Below, in pieces: positions 47,059 to 56,024 of a DNA stretch of 64,000 bases (position 1 is the first letter of the stretch; each line of letters begins with the position of its first letter). The position numbers and the translations under genes are program-made. The stretch covers positions 124,001-188,000 of the forward strand of contig JARUXA010000005.1 in assembly GCA_030433805.1 (NCBI GenBank), in the 5' to 3' direction. The notes beneath the pieces are model-generated. The model saw nothing but the letters and a program-made list of their open reading frames with translations. It was not told the origin of the DNA and did no database searches. Source of the DNA: Sphingomonas sp. PsM26 (GTDB lineage Bacteria; Pseudomonadota; Alphaproteobacteria; Sphingomonadales; Sphingomonadaceae).

Positions 47059-48735
47059 TCAGATCACGCCGGCCTGCATCTGTTTGAACGCCTGATCCGC
47101 AGCGCGCGCCGTGATCGCCATGAAGGTCAGCGACGGGTTGACGCAGGACACCGAGGCCATCTGCGATCCGTCGGTCACGAACAGATTGGGCGCGTCATGC
47201 GCCTGGTTCCACTTGTTGAGCACCGACGTCGCGGGGTCGTGACCCATCCGTGCGCCGCCCATCTCGTGGATCGCCTCGCCGGGGACATGCTTGCCGCGAT
47301 AGCTGGTGACGTTGGTCAGGCCTGCCTTGCGCAGCATGATCATCCCCTGCTCCTGCGCATCGTCCATCATCTTGATTTCGTTGTCACGGAACCGGACGTC
47401 GAAGCGCAGCAGCGGCGTGCCGAAGCGGTCGACCTTGTTATGGTTGAGCGTGACGCGATTGTCGTCATAGGGCAGGCATTCGCCGAACGCGCCCATCTGG
47501 AAGCGCCACGGGCCATATTCGCGCATGCCGTGCTTCATCGCTGCGCCAAAGCCTTCGGGGGCGGCGGCTTGCCGGCCTGCGCCGCCCTGATAACCATAGC
47601 CACGCTTGAACGGCAGATCCTCGTCGGCGAGGTTGCGGAAGCGGGGGACGTAGACCCCGCCGGGGCGTCGGCCATATTCGACATAGTCGGTCATGCCGGG
47701 GATCTCGCCCGACACGTTCACGCGGAAGATGTGATCCATCACCGCGCTGCCCAGCGCGCCGTTGGAATGGAAATAGCTGCGCTGGCTGTCGGCCGGTCGC
47801 GAGTTGAGCAGGATATGCAGCGAACTCATCGCCGAGGCGCACAGGAAGACGATCCGCGCCGGAATGACTTCCGCCACGCCGGTATTGCCGTCGACCAGCC
47901 GCACCCCGGTGACGCGCTTGCGCGCTGGATCATATTCGAGGTTGGTCACCCAGCCGTCCGAACGCAGCGTCAGCTTCCCCGTCGCGCGGGCGGCGGGCAG
48001 CGTCACTGCCTGCGTCGAGAAATAGGCACCGAAACTGCACCCGCGATGGCATTGCGCGCGCTTCTGGCAGCGCGAGCGGTTCTGCTCGGGCTTGTCCTCG
48101 GTGATGTTGCTGAGGCGCGCGTTGATCAGCTTGCGGCCGGGGAATTCATCTTCGAGCCGGGTCTTCAGCCACTTTTCGGCGATGTTCATCGGCATCGGCG
48201 GCATGAATTCGCTGTCGGGCAGATAGGGCAGGTTCTCCCGCCCGCCCGAGACCCCGATGTACTTCTCGACATAGGTATACCACGGCGCGACATCCTCGTA
48301 GCGGATCGGCCAGTCGGTGCCGACGCCCTCGCGCTTGTTCGCCTCGAAGTCGTTCGGGCCCCAACGGAAGCTCCACCGCCCCCAGGTCAGCGACTTTCCG
48401 CCGACCACCGACGGGCGCACCCAGTTGAACTTGTTGGGGGCATCGTAATCGTAGGGATTGAGCCGGTCATTGATGAAGAACGGCTGCGTGCTCGGCTGGA
48501 CCCAGCCGTTGAGCGCAAAATAGTCGCTCTTGGCGAGCGCGGCGGGCATGCGGTCGCGTGCCGGGATGTCGTAGGCGGACTTGCCGTCATACGGATAATC
48601 CTCGCCATGCTCGACCATCCGGCCGCGATCGACCATCAGGACGCGCAGCCCTTTTTCGGTCAGTTCCTTTGCGGCCCAGCCGCCACTGATGCCGGAGCCG
48701 ATGACGATTGCGTCGTAGCGATCTGTTGCTGCCAT
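47059..48735 (-). CDS. GMC-family FAD oxidoreductase, gluconate/sorbose dehydrogenase-like
   Basis: A 558-residue flavoprotein subunit of a periplasmic sugar or alcohol dehydrogenase. FAD motif VIGSGISGGWAAKEL near residue 10, a conserved GGKSLTWGRWSFRWGP, a cysteine segment CQKRAQCHRGC near residue 220, and the C-terminal HEMGGARMG and NPSLTFMAITARA with the catalytic histidine and asparagine. There is no signal peptide; such subunits are exported with their Tat-bearing small subunit, encoded just upstream. The ATG at 48735 has GGTGGA upstream. It is a paralogue of the GMC protein at 7992-9530 but clearly diverged. Confidence 0.9.
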   Translation of the reverse strand: MAATDRYDAIVIGSGISGGWAAKELTEKGLRVLMVDRGRMVEHGEDYPYDGKSAYDIPARDRMPAALAKSDYFALNGWVQPSTQPFFINDRLNPYDYDAPNKFNWVRPSVVGGKSLTWGRWSFRWGPNDFEANKREGVGTDWPIRYEDVAPWYTYVEKYIGVSGGRENLPYLPDSEFMPPMPMNIAEKWLKTRLEDEFPGRKLINARLSNITEDKPEQNRSRCQKRAQCHRGCSFGAYFSTQAVTLPAARATGKLTLRSDGWVTNLEYDPARKRVTGVRLVDGNTGVAEVIPARIVFLCASAMSSLHILLNSRPADSQRSYFHSNGALGSAVMDHIFRVNVSGEIPGMTDYVEYGRRPGGVYVPRFRNLADEDLPFKRGYGYQGGAGRQAAAPEGFGAAMKHGMREYGPWRFQMGAFGECLPYDDNRVTLNHNKVDRFGTPLLRFDVRFRDNEIKMMDDAQEQGMIMLRKAGLTNVTSYRGKHVPGEAIHEMGGARMGHDPATSVLNKWNQAHDAPNLFVTDGSQMASVSCVNPSLTFMAITARAADQAFKQMQAGVI

Positions 48736-48790
48736 GATGATTGTCCACCGGATCGAAGAGGGGGATAGGGGGGGGGCGCGAACCGCGCGG

Positions 48791-49351
48791 TCAGGCCGAG
48801 AAGATGCGCTTGACCTTCGCGTAGGGATACGCGCCGTCGTAATCACCAGGCACGGGCAGGTAATGCCGCTCCTGCGTGATGCCGATCTCGGACGTGTAAT
48901 AGCCGGTGATGACGAGCTGGCGGAACGGCTCGAAGAACGCCGGCGCGCCGGGCAGGGCACCCTTCATCGCCAGCGTCAGCAGCGCATCCTGCTGCGCCGC
49001 CGAGGCCTTGAGCGCAGGCTTGCCGTAATCGGCGATACTGCGGGCATCAATCGCGGCGAGGCCGTCGAGGATCGTCGCTCGGTCGTCATTGACCGCCCAG
49101 TCGCCAAGCATATGCTCGATATATTCGGGCACCCCTGCCGCGATCGCGCCGGGTGTGTCGGTGGTCGGCAGCACGCGCTCGCTGAGTGCTGCGACCAGCG
49201 CGCGTTGCGCCGGTGTGAAGACCACGGCGGGTGCGCCGGTGTTGATGGCGGGATTTGGCTGATAGCCGACGGCGCGGGCGAGCGGCGCGAACAGGTTCGC
49301 CCCGAAGACCCCCACCAGACCGACGAGCGCAGCCCTGCGGTCGATCATCAT
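48791..49351 (-). CDS. Gluconate 2-dehydrogenase subunit 3 family protein
   Basis: A 186-residue small subunit with a twin-arginine leader (MIDRRAALVGLVGVFGANL, ending in ARA), which carries the GMC flavoprotein to the periplasm. The mature domain shows VVFTPAQRALVAALSERVLPTTDTPGA and PFRQLVITGYYTSEIG, typical of subunit 3. The gene for the GMC subunit follows 55 bases downstream. No cytochrome c subunit is adjacent, so the electron acceptor is unclear. Confidence 0.88.
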   Translation of the reverse strand: MMIDRRAALVGLVGVFGANLFAPLARAVGYQPNPAINTGAPAVVFTPAQRALVAALSERVLPTTDTPGAIAAGVPEYIEHMLGDWAVNDDRATILDGLAAIDARSIADYGKPALKASAAQQDALLTLAMKGALPGAPAFFEPFRQLVITGYYTSEIGITQERHYLPVPGDYDGAYPYAKVKRIFSA

Positions 49352-49659
49352 GCGGCACCCCGGGCGGTCAGGGGGACCGCGCGGGAGAATGCCGGCTCGC
49401 ATCCAGTTAACGTTAACACTCTGCCATGCGACGCTGTGTCGAACTGATGACCAATGGTCATTCGCCTCTCCTAGCCATTTTGTTTTTATGGCGGGAGTTA
49501 GTCATGCGTTCGCCCGATAGTCAATGCGGATGACATGCGGACCGGTCGTTGGGGGGCTCGATCCTGCCGCTACGGGGCGCTATGCGGAAAGGCACGAGCG
49601 GGCAGTTGAAAGCGAGACTGCGCTGCTATGGTTGCGTTCCCGCCGGCTAGATGAGCCTG
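49352..49659. other. Intergenic region upstream of the subunit-3/GMC operon
   Basis: No gene is seen. It should contain the promoter of the leftward subunit-3 gene; an AT-richer patch (TTTTGTTTTTATGG near 49478-49493) is the likeliest core. No operator was recognised. Confidence 0.35.
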
Positions 49660-49746
49660 TGGACCGAGCGTGCGCTCGGTCCAGGGAGCGGTAAGGGCTT
49701 GGCCGTATGTGTGCCGCACGTCGGGACGTAGCGGCACACATACGGC
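49660..49746 (-). terminator. Tandem strong hairpins after the TonB-dependent receptor
   Basis: Hairpin one: a 16-bp stem (GCCGTATGTGTGCCGC at 49702-49717 with its complement at 49731-49746) whose apex continues as ACGT/ACGT around CGGG, with one bulged A at 49730. Hairpin two: a 10-bp stem (TGGACCGAGC 49660-49669 with GCTCGGTCCA 49674-49683). Both lie just beyond the receptor stop on the minus strand. No T run follows, so they may block 3' decay rather than terminate. Confidence 0.6.
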
Positions 49747-49753
49747 GAGCGGA

Positions 49754-52700
49754 TCAGAACCGGACGGTCGCACCGACCGACAGGTTACGACCCAGGGAGT
49801 CATAGCGCTGCGGGATCGTGTTCGTGCGGGCGAGCGCGACGTTGTACGAGTCCGGCACGATCGGCGCGCTGCGATCCAGCAGATTGTTCGCGATCAACCG
49901 CAGCGAGAATGCCTTGTTGACCGCGAAGTTGAGCGCCAGATCGAAGTAGTTCTGCGGCGCGACCCGGAAATAGCCCGTCCGCGCGCGCTCCGGCGTGCCG
50001 CCGATCGCGGGATCGCCCGAATTGTCGGCGTTGGTCAACGACCCGACATAGCGCCAGTTGGCCGAGGCGCTGAACACCTTGCTCATCGTGGTGTAGGTTG
50101 CCCGCAGGCCGTGCGACCACTTCGGGATCAACTGGCCGCAACCATTGCCATAATAGCCCGCACAATTGCGCGACGGCTGCACCGGCGAATCCTGGCCGCC
50201 GGCAAAGGTCGTCAGCGAGCCGTTGAAATTCCAGTCGATCTTGCCGAGCTTGTCGAGGTTGAGCGTGTATTGCGTCTGGAAATCATAGCCGCGCGCGATC
50301 GACGTGTAGAAGTTGGTCGTGCCCTGGCGAATGAAGCCCGTCGTCGGGTTGCTGGCCGCCGACGAATACAACGTACCCGTGCCCGGGTTGCGCACGATCC
50401 CCTGGCAGAAGAACGCATCGCCGTTCGAACGCTGGCAGCCATCGGTGTAATAGCTGAAATCGTTGTACCCGAGCGAGTTGTTGATCTTGATCCGGTAGCG
50501 ATCGACCGAGAAGAACAGCCCCGGCACGAAGCGCGGCTTGATGATCAGGCCGTAAGTCTGGGTGTAGGCGGTTTCGGGATCGGCGGTGAACCCGCCCGAG
50601 CGCACGGTGCACCCGGTTGCGCCGGTCGAGGCGTCGCCCGGGCAGAGCAGTGTCGGGCTGCCGTACAGCGCGTCCGACAGGCCCGTCGCGCGGCAGACGT
50701 CGCGCGATGCGACCGGCGACCCGTACGTCACGCCGCCATTGGGGTTGCTGGTAACCGTCGGTGCGCAGAAATCGTTGAACGTGCCCGAACCGCCGCGCGC
50801 GAACTCGACATTGGTCGCCTGGCGGATCTCCACCACCGTCGGTGCGCGCTGTGCCTTGTTGAACGAGGCGCGGAACGTCAGGTCGCGGATCGGGGCGTAG
50901 ATGCCCTCGACCTTCCAGGTGTTGAAGGTGCTGGGGTTGCTGCTGTATTTCGACAGACGATAGCCGCCGTTGACCTGCAGTTGCTCGACGAACGGCTTGT
51001 GCTGAACGAGCGGTGCCTGGACCTCGATATTGCCTTCCCAGACATCCTGGCTGAGGAAGTTGTCGGTTCCGCCAAGGCCGGCGCGATACACGCTGTCCGC
51101 CCGCGATTTGAGCGTATCCTTGCGATATTCCGCACCCAGTGCGACCGCCAGACCCTGCTCCGCGAACGGCGACGTGATGCCGTACTTCCCGAGGTCGCCG
51201 GTCACGTTGGCCTGGACGTCGTACAGCGTGCCGACGGTGACCGCAGTGCCCTGATTATAGAGATAGTCGATCAGCGCCGGATCGCTGTTGCCCGCGCTGA
51301 AGGCGTCGAAGGGAACGCACGCCGCGTCGGCCGTCGCAGCGCAGGTCGGTGCAGCGCGGGTTCCGCCGACGTTGATCGCATTCTGCAACCGCGTCGGATC
51401 GACGAAGCTTGGCGAATAATCCTGATGGTTGCGCGCGTAGACGCCGCCGACGTCATACGTCCACGCATCGCCGACCTTGCCGCGCACGCCGCCGGTGAGG
51501 CGGACGCCGGTGTTGAGATAGGCGTCGGGCTGGTCGTTGCCTTCGCCCAGACGGTAGCGAAGATCGATTGGTGCGGTCGCCGCGGTTCCGGCGGCAGCAC
51601 CGCAGATCGCGGTGGCCTGGCTCGCGGACAGGAACGGATTGTTGCAATTCACCTGGACGTTGCCCCCGGCGATCGCCGGGTAATTGTTGTACGACTTGTC
51701 GCGGAACCAGATGCCCGATGCGTAGAGTTCGGCGTTGGGCGAGATGTCGAGGCTGGCGAAACCACCGGCGTTCACGCGTTCGGAGGGGCGCTGATAAGCG
51801 TAGTTGCTGAAATAGTTCGACGCGTTTCCGGCACCCGCACCGAACGGAACGAAGGTGCGCGTGCCGTTGGGGTTGTTCACATATTGCGCGTTGGCGTTCG
51901 CGCCGCTGAGCGGCGTGACCAGGCCGCTGGTCGAGCTGCTCGGCGTCAGCCCGCACGACAAGGGCGCGTTGAGGCTGGTCTGCGTCAGATAGCAGCCCGA
52001 GTTCGACCGATCCGACAGCAGGATCGCGTCGGTGTGCTTGTAGTTGACGAACCCGTTGAGCCGCAGCGCGCCGTCGAAGAACTTCTTGCCCGCGGTAAGC
52101 GTCACGTCGGCGCGGCCACCGTCATTGCTCAGCCCGCGCTTGCTGCCGAAACCAGCGCCATTCGCCAGCGACGACACGACCGTGTCCTTGTTGTTGTGGT
52201 TGTAGAAATTGTAGTTGCCGTCGAGCTGGATCCCTTCGAAATCCTTCTTCAGGACGAAGTTGACGACACCCGCGACCGCATCGGAACCATAGACCGACGA
52301 GGCGCCGCCCGTCAGGACGTCGACCCGCTCGAGCAGCGACGGCGGGATGATCCCGACGTCCTGGCCGTTCTGCGTGCCGATGCGCTTGCCGTCGATCAGC
52401 ACCAGCGTGCGCTCGAATCCGAGGCTGCGCAGTTTGATCCGCTGGCGACCATCCGAATCGTTATAGGTCTGCTGGCTATCCGGCGCGACCTGCGGGAGCC
52501 GGTTGAGCACGTCCTCGACGTTGATCGCGGCCTGCGCCTTGATGTCCTGTGCGGTCACCGACGTGATGGGGGCGGCGGAGGTCGTGTTCGGGCGCTGGAT
52601 CCGCGACCCCGTCACGACGATCGATGCATCCGCTTGCGGATCGGGTTCTGCGGCGACGGTCGCCGTGGTGGCGTCTGCCTCGGTCTTGGCCTGTTCGGGT

Positions 52701-52783
52701 GTTTCCTGCGCAGCGGCAGGTGCCGCATTCAACAGGAAAACGGCAGCCAATACAGCTTGCGACGCAACGTTCCGTACAATCAT
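49754..52783 (-). CDS. TonB-dependent receptor, second large copy
   Basis: A 1009-residue outer-membrane receptor: signal peptide MIVRNVASQAVLAAVFLL...AAA, an Ala/Glu/Asp-rich spacer, TonB box ASIVVTGSRI, plug with TLVLIDGKRIGT and LTGGASSVYGSDAVAGVVNF, and a barrel ending in TVRF. Unlike the receptor at 33175 it has no STN domain. The two share the plug layout and belong to the same large sphingomonad branch. GAGG precedes the ATG at 52783. It is not in an operon with a hydrolase, so its ligand is unknown. Confidence 0.9.
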   Translation of the reverse strand: MIVRNVASQAVLAAVFLLNAAPAAAQETPEQAKTEADATTATVAAEPDPQADASIVVTGSRIQRPNTTSAAPITSVTAQDIKAQAAINVEDVLNRLPQVAPDSQQTYNDSDGRQRIKLRSLGFERTLVLIDGKRIGTQNGQDVGIIPPSLLERVDVLTGGASSVYGSDAVAGVVNFVLKKDFEGIQLDGNYNFYNHNNKDTVVSSLANGAGFGSKRGLSNDGGRADVTLTAGKKFFDGALRLNGFVNYKHTDAILLSDRSNSGCYLTQTSLNAPLSCGLTPSSSTSGLVTPLSGANANAQYVNNPNGTRTFVPFGAGAGNASNYFSNYAYQRPSERVNAGGFASLDISPNAELYASGIWFRDKSYNNYPAIAGGNVQVNCNNPFLSASQATAICGAAAGTAATAPIDLRYRLGEGNDQPDAYLNTGVRLTGGVRGKVGDAWTYDVGGVYARNHQDYSPSFVDPTRLQNAINVGGTRAAPTCAATADAACVPFDAFSAGNSDPALIDYLYNQGTAVTVGTLYDVQANVTGDLGKYGITSPFAEQGLAVALGAEYRKDTLKSRADSVYRAGLGGTDNFLSQDVWEGNIEVQAPLVQHKPFVEQLQVNGGYRLSKYSSNPSTFNTWKVEGIYAPIRDLTFRASFNKAQRAPTVVEIRQATNVEFARGGSGTFNDFCAPTVTSNPNGGVTYGSPVASRDVCRATGLSDALYGSPTLLCPGDASTGATGCTVRSGGFTADPETAYTQTYGLIIKPRFVPGLFFSVDRYRIKINNSLGYNDFSYYTDGCQRSNGDAFFCQGIVRNPGTGTLYSSAASNPTTGFIRQGTTNFYTSIARGYDFQTQYTLNLDKLGKIDWNFNGSLTTFAGGQDSPVQPSRNCAGYYGNGCGQLIPKWSHGLRATYTTMSKVFSASANWRYVGSLTNADNSGDPAIGGTPERARTGYFRVAPQNYFDLALNFAVNKAFSLRLIANNLLDRSAPIVPDSYNVALARTNTIPQRYDSLGRNLSVGATVRF

Positions 52784-52830
52784 AGCAACCTCATCCAGAT
52801 GGCGTGCGCTCACGCTCAGCAACATACCGG

Positions 52831-52842
52831 GCTGGTACCAGC
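52831..52842. promoter_or_regulatory. Perfect palindrome in the receptor promoter region
   Basis: GCTGGTACCAGC is a perfect 12-bp palindrome about 50 bases before the receptor start codon and next to an AT-rich stretch (52860-52890) likely to hold the promoter. It is a candidate operator; the regulator is unknown, though a Crp-family gene lies upstream. Confidence 0.4.
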
Positions 52843-53280
52843 AATATTGCGAACTGGAAATACCAAAACATTACCAAAAAATTGTAATGTAGGAACGGGC
52901 GTACGATGCTCAAGGCGGCATGCCCCGGAGGCAGGTTTACACACTACGACCGCAAGATGCATCGAGCGGATTTCGCGAAGCGCACATCGATCGCGGTAAC
53001 GCCCGCTTTGCAGCGTTTTCGGCCACCGAGTTCAGACGCGTCGGACTGCGACGGCAGCGGGACGGGCATTCTATCGTCGGCGCGCGGAAACCGGGAAGGG
53101 AGACGCCGACTGTACCGCGTTGGTTCTCTAAAGGTATGCCTGGAGTGAAACTGCCGGGGCGACTATTTCAGCTTTGGGCTATTCTTTAGTTTGCCCGGGC
53201 ACCAAGCCTGACGGCGATTCGAGTGAAGCGTTAGAGCGACGGCGGTGGCTTAGTCGCAAACGAGCGCCTGCCTTGGACCG
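52843..53280. other. Intergenic region between receptor and Crp-family gene
   Basis: No gene is seen; short open frames on the plus strand look random. The receptor promoter should be in the AT-rich part near 52855-52895. Nothing else was recognised. Confidence 0.4.
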
Positions 53281-54003
53281 TCAGATCTGTTCGCTGGCGT
53301 GCGGAATGGAAAGATATTTCGGATCGAAGTCGCCCTGCCGCTTCAGGCCGTCCCAGTCATCGATCGAGACAGACCTCCGGTCGACGACCGCCAGTCCGAT
53401 GTCGCGAATTTCCCTGACCATGCGATTCACGTGAACGGCAGTCAGCCCGAGGAAGTCCCCCAACTGGGATTGCGTCAGACCCAGGTTGAATTGCAGCCGG
53501 GGTTGATGGTCCGATACGCTCAACCGGTACGCCATCTCGCACAGCAGATGGGCAATCTTCTGACGGGCGGATAACCCGGCGACCCGGACGACGTGCTGGG
53601 CGATCAACAGCGTGTCTGAAACGCAATCGCGCCAGAAGGCCTGGGATATTGCCGCATGGAGATGGGCAAGGGCGAGCAAGTCCGCCTTGGAAACCAGTTC
53701 GACCGTGACGTCGGTCATCGCCTCGAGCCCGAACGACACGTCCTTCAGAACGGTGGTGCACAGGTCCGCCATGTCGCCCGGAAGGTGCATGGCAACGAAA
53801 TTCCGGCGTCCGTCCCTCGCCTGGTGATAGCGACCGACCACCCCTGCAGAGATGATCGCAGCATAGTCGGACTGTTCGCCATATCGGCGCAGATCCCGGC
53901 CCGCGGGGATGACGGCTTCGCGCGTGTGGAGCCCCAGCAACGCGAGCTGTTCACCTTCCGTCAAATCGGAACGAACCAGTAATCGGTCGATAAAAGTGCG
54001 CAA
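53281..54003 (-). CDS. Crp/Fnr-family transcriptional regulator
   Basis: A 240-residue regulator with an N-terminal cyclic-nucleotide-binding fold (VIPAGRDLRRYGEQSDYAAIISAGVVGRY) and a C-terminal winged helix (LGLTQSQLGDFLGLTAVHVNRMVREIR). The cysteine pattern of Fnr is absent, and the canonical cAMP-binding RxS motif is not evident, so the effector may not be cAMP. It is read toward the TonB-dependent receptor, 500 bases away. Alphaproteobacteria have many such orphan regulators; targets are unknown. Confidence 0.88.
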   Translation of the reverse strand: MRTFIDRLLVRSDLTEGEQLALLGLHTREAVIPAGRDLRRYGEQSDYAAIISAGVVGRYHQARDGRRNFVAMHLPGDMADLCTTVLKDVSFGLEAMTDVTVELVSKADLLALAHLHAAISQAFWRDCVSDTLLIAQHVVRVAGLSARQKIAHLLCEMAYRLSVSDHQPRLQFNLGLTQSQLGDFLGLTAVHVNRMVREIRDIGLAVVDRRSVSIDDWDGLKRQGDFDPKYLSIPHASEQI

Positions 54004-54116
54004 GCCGCCCTCCCTTTGCCATCGTGCGGGAGGGTCCTCTACCCGGTGTTTGCGCGAAATAGAACCGACCGGTGAAGGCGGAGCCTGGCATCACCCGTTT
54101 GCGCGCACCCCTTTCG

Positions 54117-56024
54117 CTAGGCCGCCTTTGGCTGGGGTTCGAGCATGCGTGAGATGAAGGGGAGAGTTTCGGCAAGCGGGACGGGGCGGCTGTAAAAATA
54201 CCCCTGCGCGCTGTCGCATTTTTCGGCGATCAGGATGTTCAACTGGTCGAGCGTCTCGACCCCTTCCGCGATCGACATGATCCCCAGGCTGCCGCACAAT
54301 CCCGTCACCGCGCGAACGATGGCAAGGCTGTCGTTGTTGGTGCCGAGGTCGCGAACGAACGATTGGTCGATCTTGACGCGGTCGAACGGGAAATTGCGGA
54401 TGTGGCTCAGCGACGAGTAGCCGGTGCCGAAATCATCGAGCGAGATAAGCACGCCCTGTTCTTTCAATCGCTGCAATTGCTCGATCACACTGGCCGTGTC
54501 CTCGAGCATGGCACCTTCGGTGATCTCGAGCTCGAGCCGCTTTGGATCAAGACCGCTTTCGGACAGGGCTTGCGAAACGATTGCGGGCAGGGTGCCCGAC
54601 TTGAACTGAAGCGGGGACAGGTTCACCGCGATCTTGATGCTTTTTGGCCAAAGCGCCGCATCGCGGCACGATTGTTTCAGGACGAGTTCGCCGACGGCCC
54701 CGATGAGGCCGATTTCCTCGCACACCCCGATGAAGTCGCCCGGCGGAACGACCCCGCGTTCGGGATGATACCAGCGCGCGAGGGCTTCGAAGCCGATGAC
54801 CGTATGCGTCGTGATGTCGACCTGTGGCTGGTAATGGACTTCGAATTGGTTGGACGACAACGCCTGGCGCAATTCGATTTCAAGTTGGCGTCGCCGGGTC
54901 GCGAAGACGTGCATGTCAGGCGTGTAGAAGCGATAGCTTCCGCGCCCTCCGCGCTTCGCACGGTAGAGCGCGAGGTCGGCGTCACGCAGCAACGTATCGG
55001 GATCGATCGTGTCGACCTCGACCAAAGCGATGCCGATGCTCGCGCCGATCTGGATATGATTGCCGGCGATCTCGAATGGCTGCGTCAGCGTGTCGATGAT
55101 CCGCTGGCACAGCTGCTCGACCATGTCGTCCGACGTCACGTGCTGCACGAGGATCGAGAATTCGTCACCCCCCAGCCGCGCGACGACATCATGCGGCCGC
55201 ACGAGTTTGACGAGCCGCTCGGCCACCGCGACCAGCAAGGCATCGCCAACGGGATGGCCAAGCGTGTCGTTGACCAGCTTGAACCGGTCGAGGTCCAGGC
55301 CCAGCATGGCGCACCGGTCGCCGCGGCGCGCGTTACGCACCATCTCGGCCAGCCGTTCATGCAAAAGCGTTCGGTTGGGCAAGTTGGTCAAGGCATCGTG
55401 TCGCGCAAGATGCGCAATCTGCGCAGATGCGTTCCGCGCTTCGGTCACATCGGCAACCGTGTCGAGAAAGCCGCCATCGGCCAGTCGCGTCCGTTCGATC
55501 GTGATGGTCCGGCCATCCGGCAGGCGTTGTTCGATCTTGGCACCGCCAACCGATGTAACATCACGATATTCGTTGATCAGCCGACAATGCTCGACAGCCG
55601 TTCCGAGCAACAGGCAGGGGCTGCGGCCCAGCACTTGATCCACCGTGTTTCCCGGCGGTGCGTCGTCGAGGCAGTAAATGTCGAGAAACCGCTGATTGGT
55701 CAGCACCAGCCGCCCAAAGACGTCGAACAGTGCAAGGCCCTGGTTCATGTTGTCCAGTGCAGCCTTGAACCGCAGGTTCTGCAACGCGCTTTCCGACAGG
55801 GCAGCTTCCAGTTCCGTCGCCATCAGCCGGTTGGCGTGATCGGTGCGTCGGCGATCGACGTCGGTCTCGGTGTAGGTTTCGGACATCAGGGCTAACAGGC
55901 GATCGACGTCGATGCTTCCGTCCGGCATGCGGGCGCGGCGGGCCTGTCGTAGCGCGATCGGGTGCAGCCGGGGCGGTTCGATCGGGGGCCCGATTGTGGA
56001 TACGACCGAGGTGGGGGGGCTCAT
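54117..56024 (-). CDS. PAS-GGDEF-EAL cyclic-di-GMP enzyme
   Basis: A 635-residue cytosolic protein. After a coiled region (about 30-85) comes a PAS domain (ALDNMNQGLALFDVFGRLVLTN, about 85-195), then GGDEF (about 205-365) with intact LGGDEF and an RxxD inhibitory site (RPHD), then EAL (about 375-620) with FEALARW, NLSPLQF, ITEGAM, DDFGTGYSS, KIDQSF and AEGVET. Both catalytic halves look complete, so it could switch between synthesis and hydrolysis. It is coupled to the FIST gene upstream by ATGA, which suggests that FIST controls it. No membrane span. Confidence 0.92.
   Translation of the reverse strand: MSPPTSVVSTIGPPIEPPRLHPIALRQARRARMPDGSIDVDRLLALMSETYTETDVDRRRTDHANRLMATELEAALSESALQNLRFKAALDNMNQGLALFDVFGRLVLTNQRFLDIYCLDDAPPGNTVDQVLGRSPCLLLGTAVEHCRLINEYRDVTSVGGAKIEQRLPDGRTITIERTRLADGGFLDTVADVTEARNASAQIAHLARHDALTNLPNRTLLHERLAEMVRNARRGDRCAMLGLDLDRFKLVNDTLGHPVGDALLVAVAERLVKLVRPHDVVARLGGDEFSILVQHVTSDDMVEQLCQRIIDTLTQPFEIAGNHIQIGASIGIALVEVDTIDPDTLLRDADLALYRAKRGGRGSYRFYTPDMHVFATRRRQLEIELRQALSSNQFEVHYQPQVDITTHTVIGFEALARWYHPERGVVPPGDFIGVCEEIGLIGAVGELVLKQSCRDAALWPKSIKIAVNLSPLQFKSGTLPAIVSQALSESGLDPKRLELEITEGAMLEDTASVIEQLQRLKEQGVLISLDDFGTGYSSLSHIRNFPFDRVKIDQSFVRDLGTNNDSLAIVRAVTGLCGSLGIMSIAEGVETLDQLNILIAEKCDSAQGYFYSRPVPLAETLPFISRMLEPQPKAA

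Noticed and set aside
49670..52999. An 1109-codon plus-strand frame over the second receptor
   Set aside because: It is the antisense of a full TonB-dependent receptor; it has no family features and skewed Arg/Ala/Val content.
52906..53189. Two short plus-strand frames in the receptor/Crp intergenic region
   Set aside because: No ribosome site, no recognisable content, and overlapping frames of similar length suggest chance.
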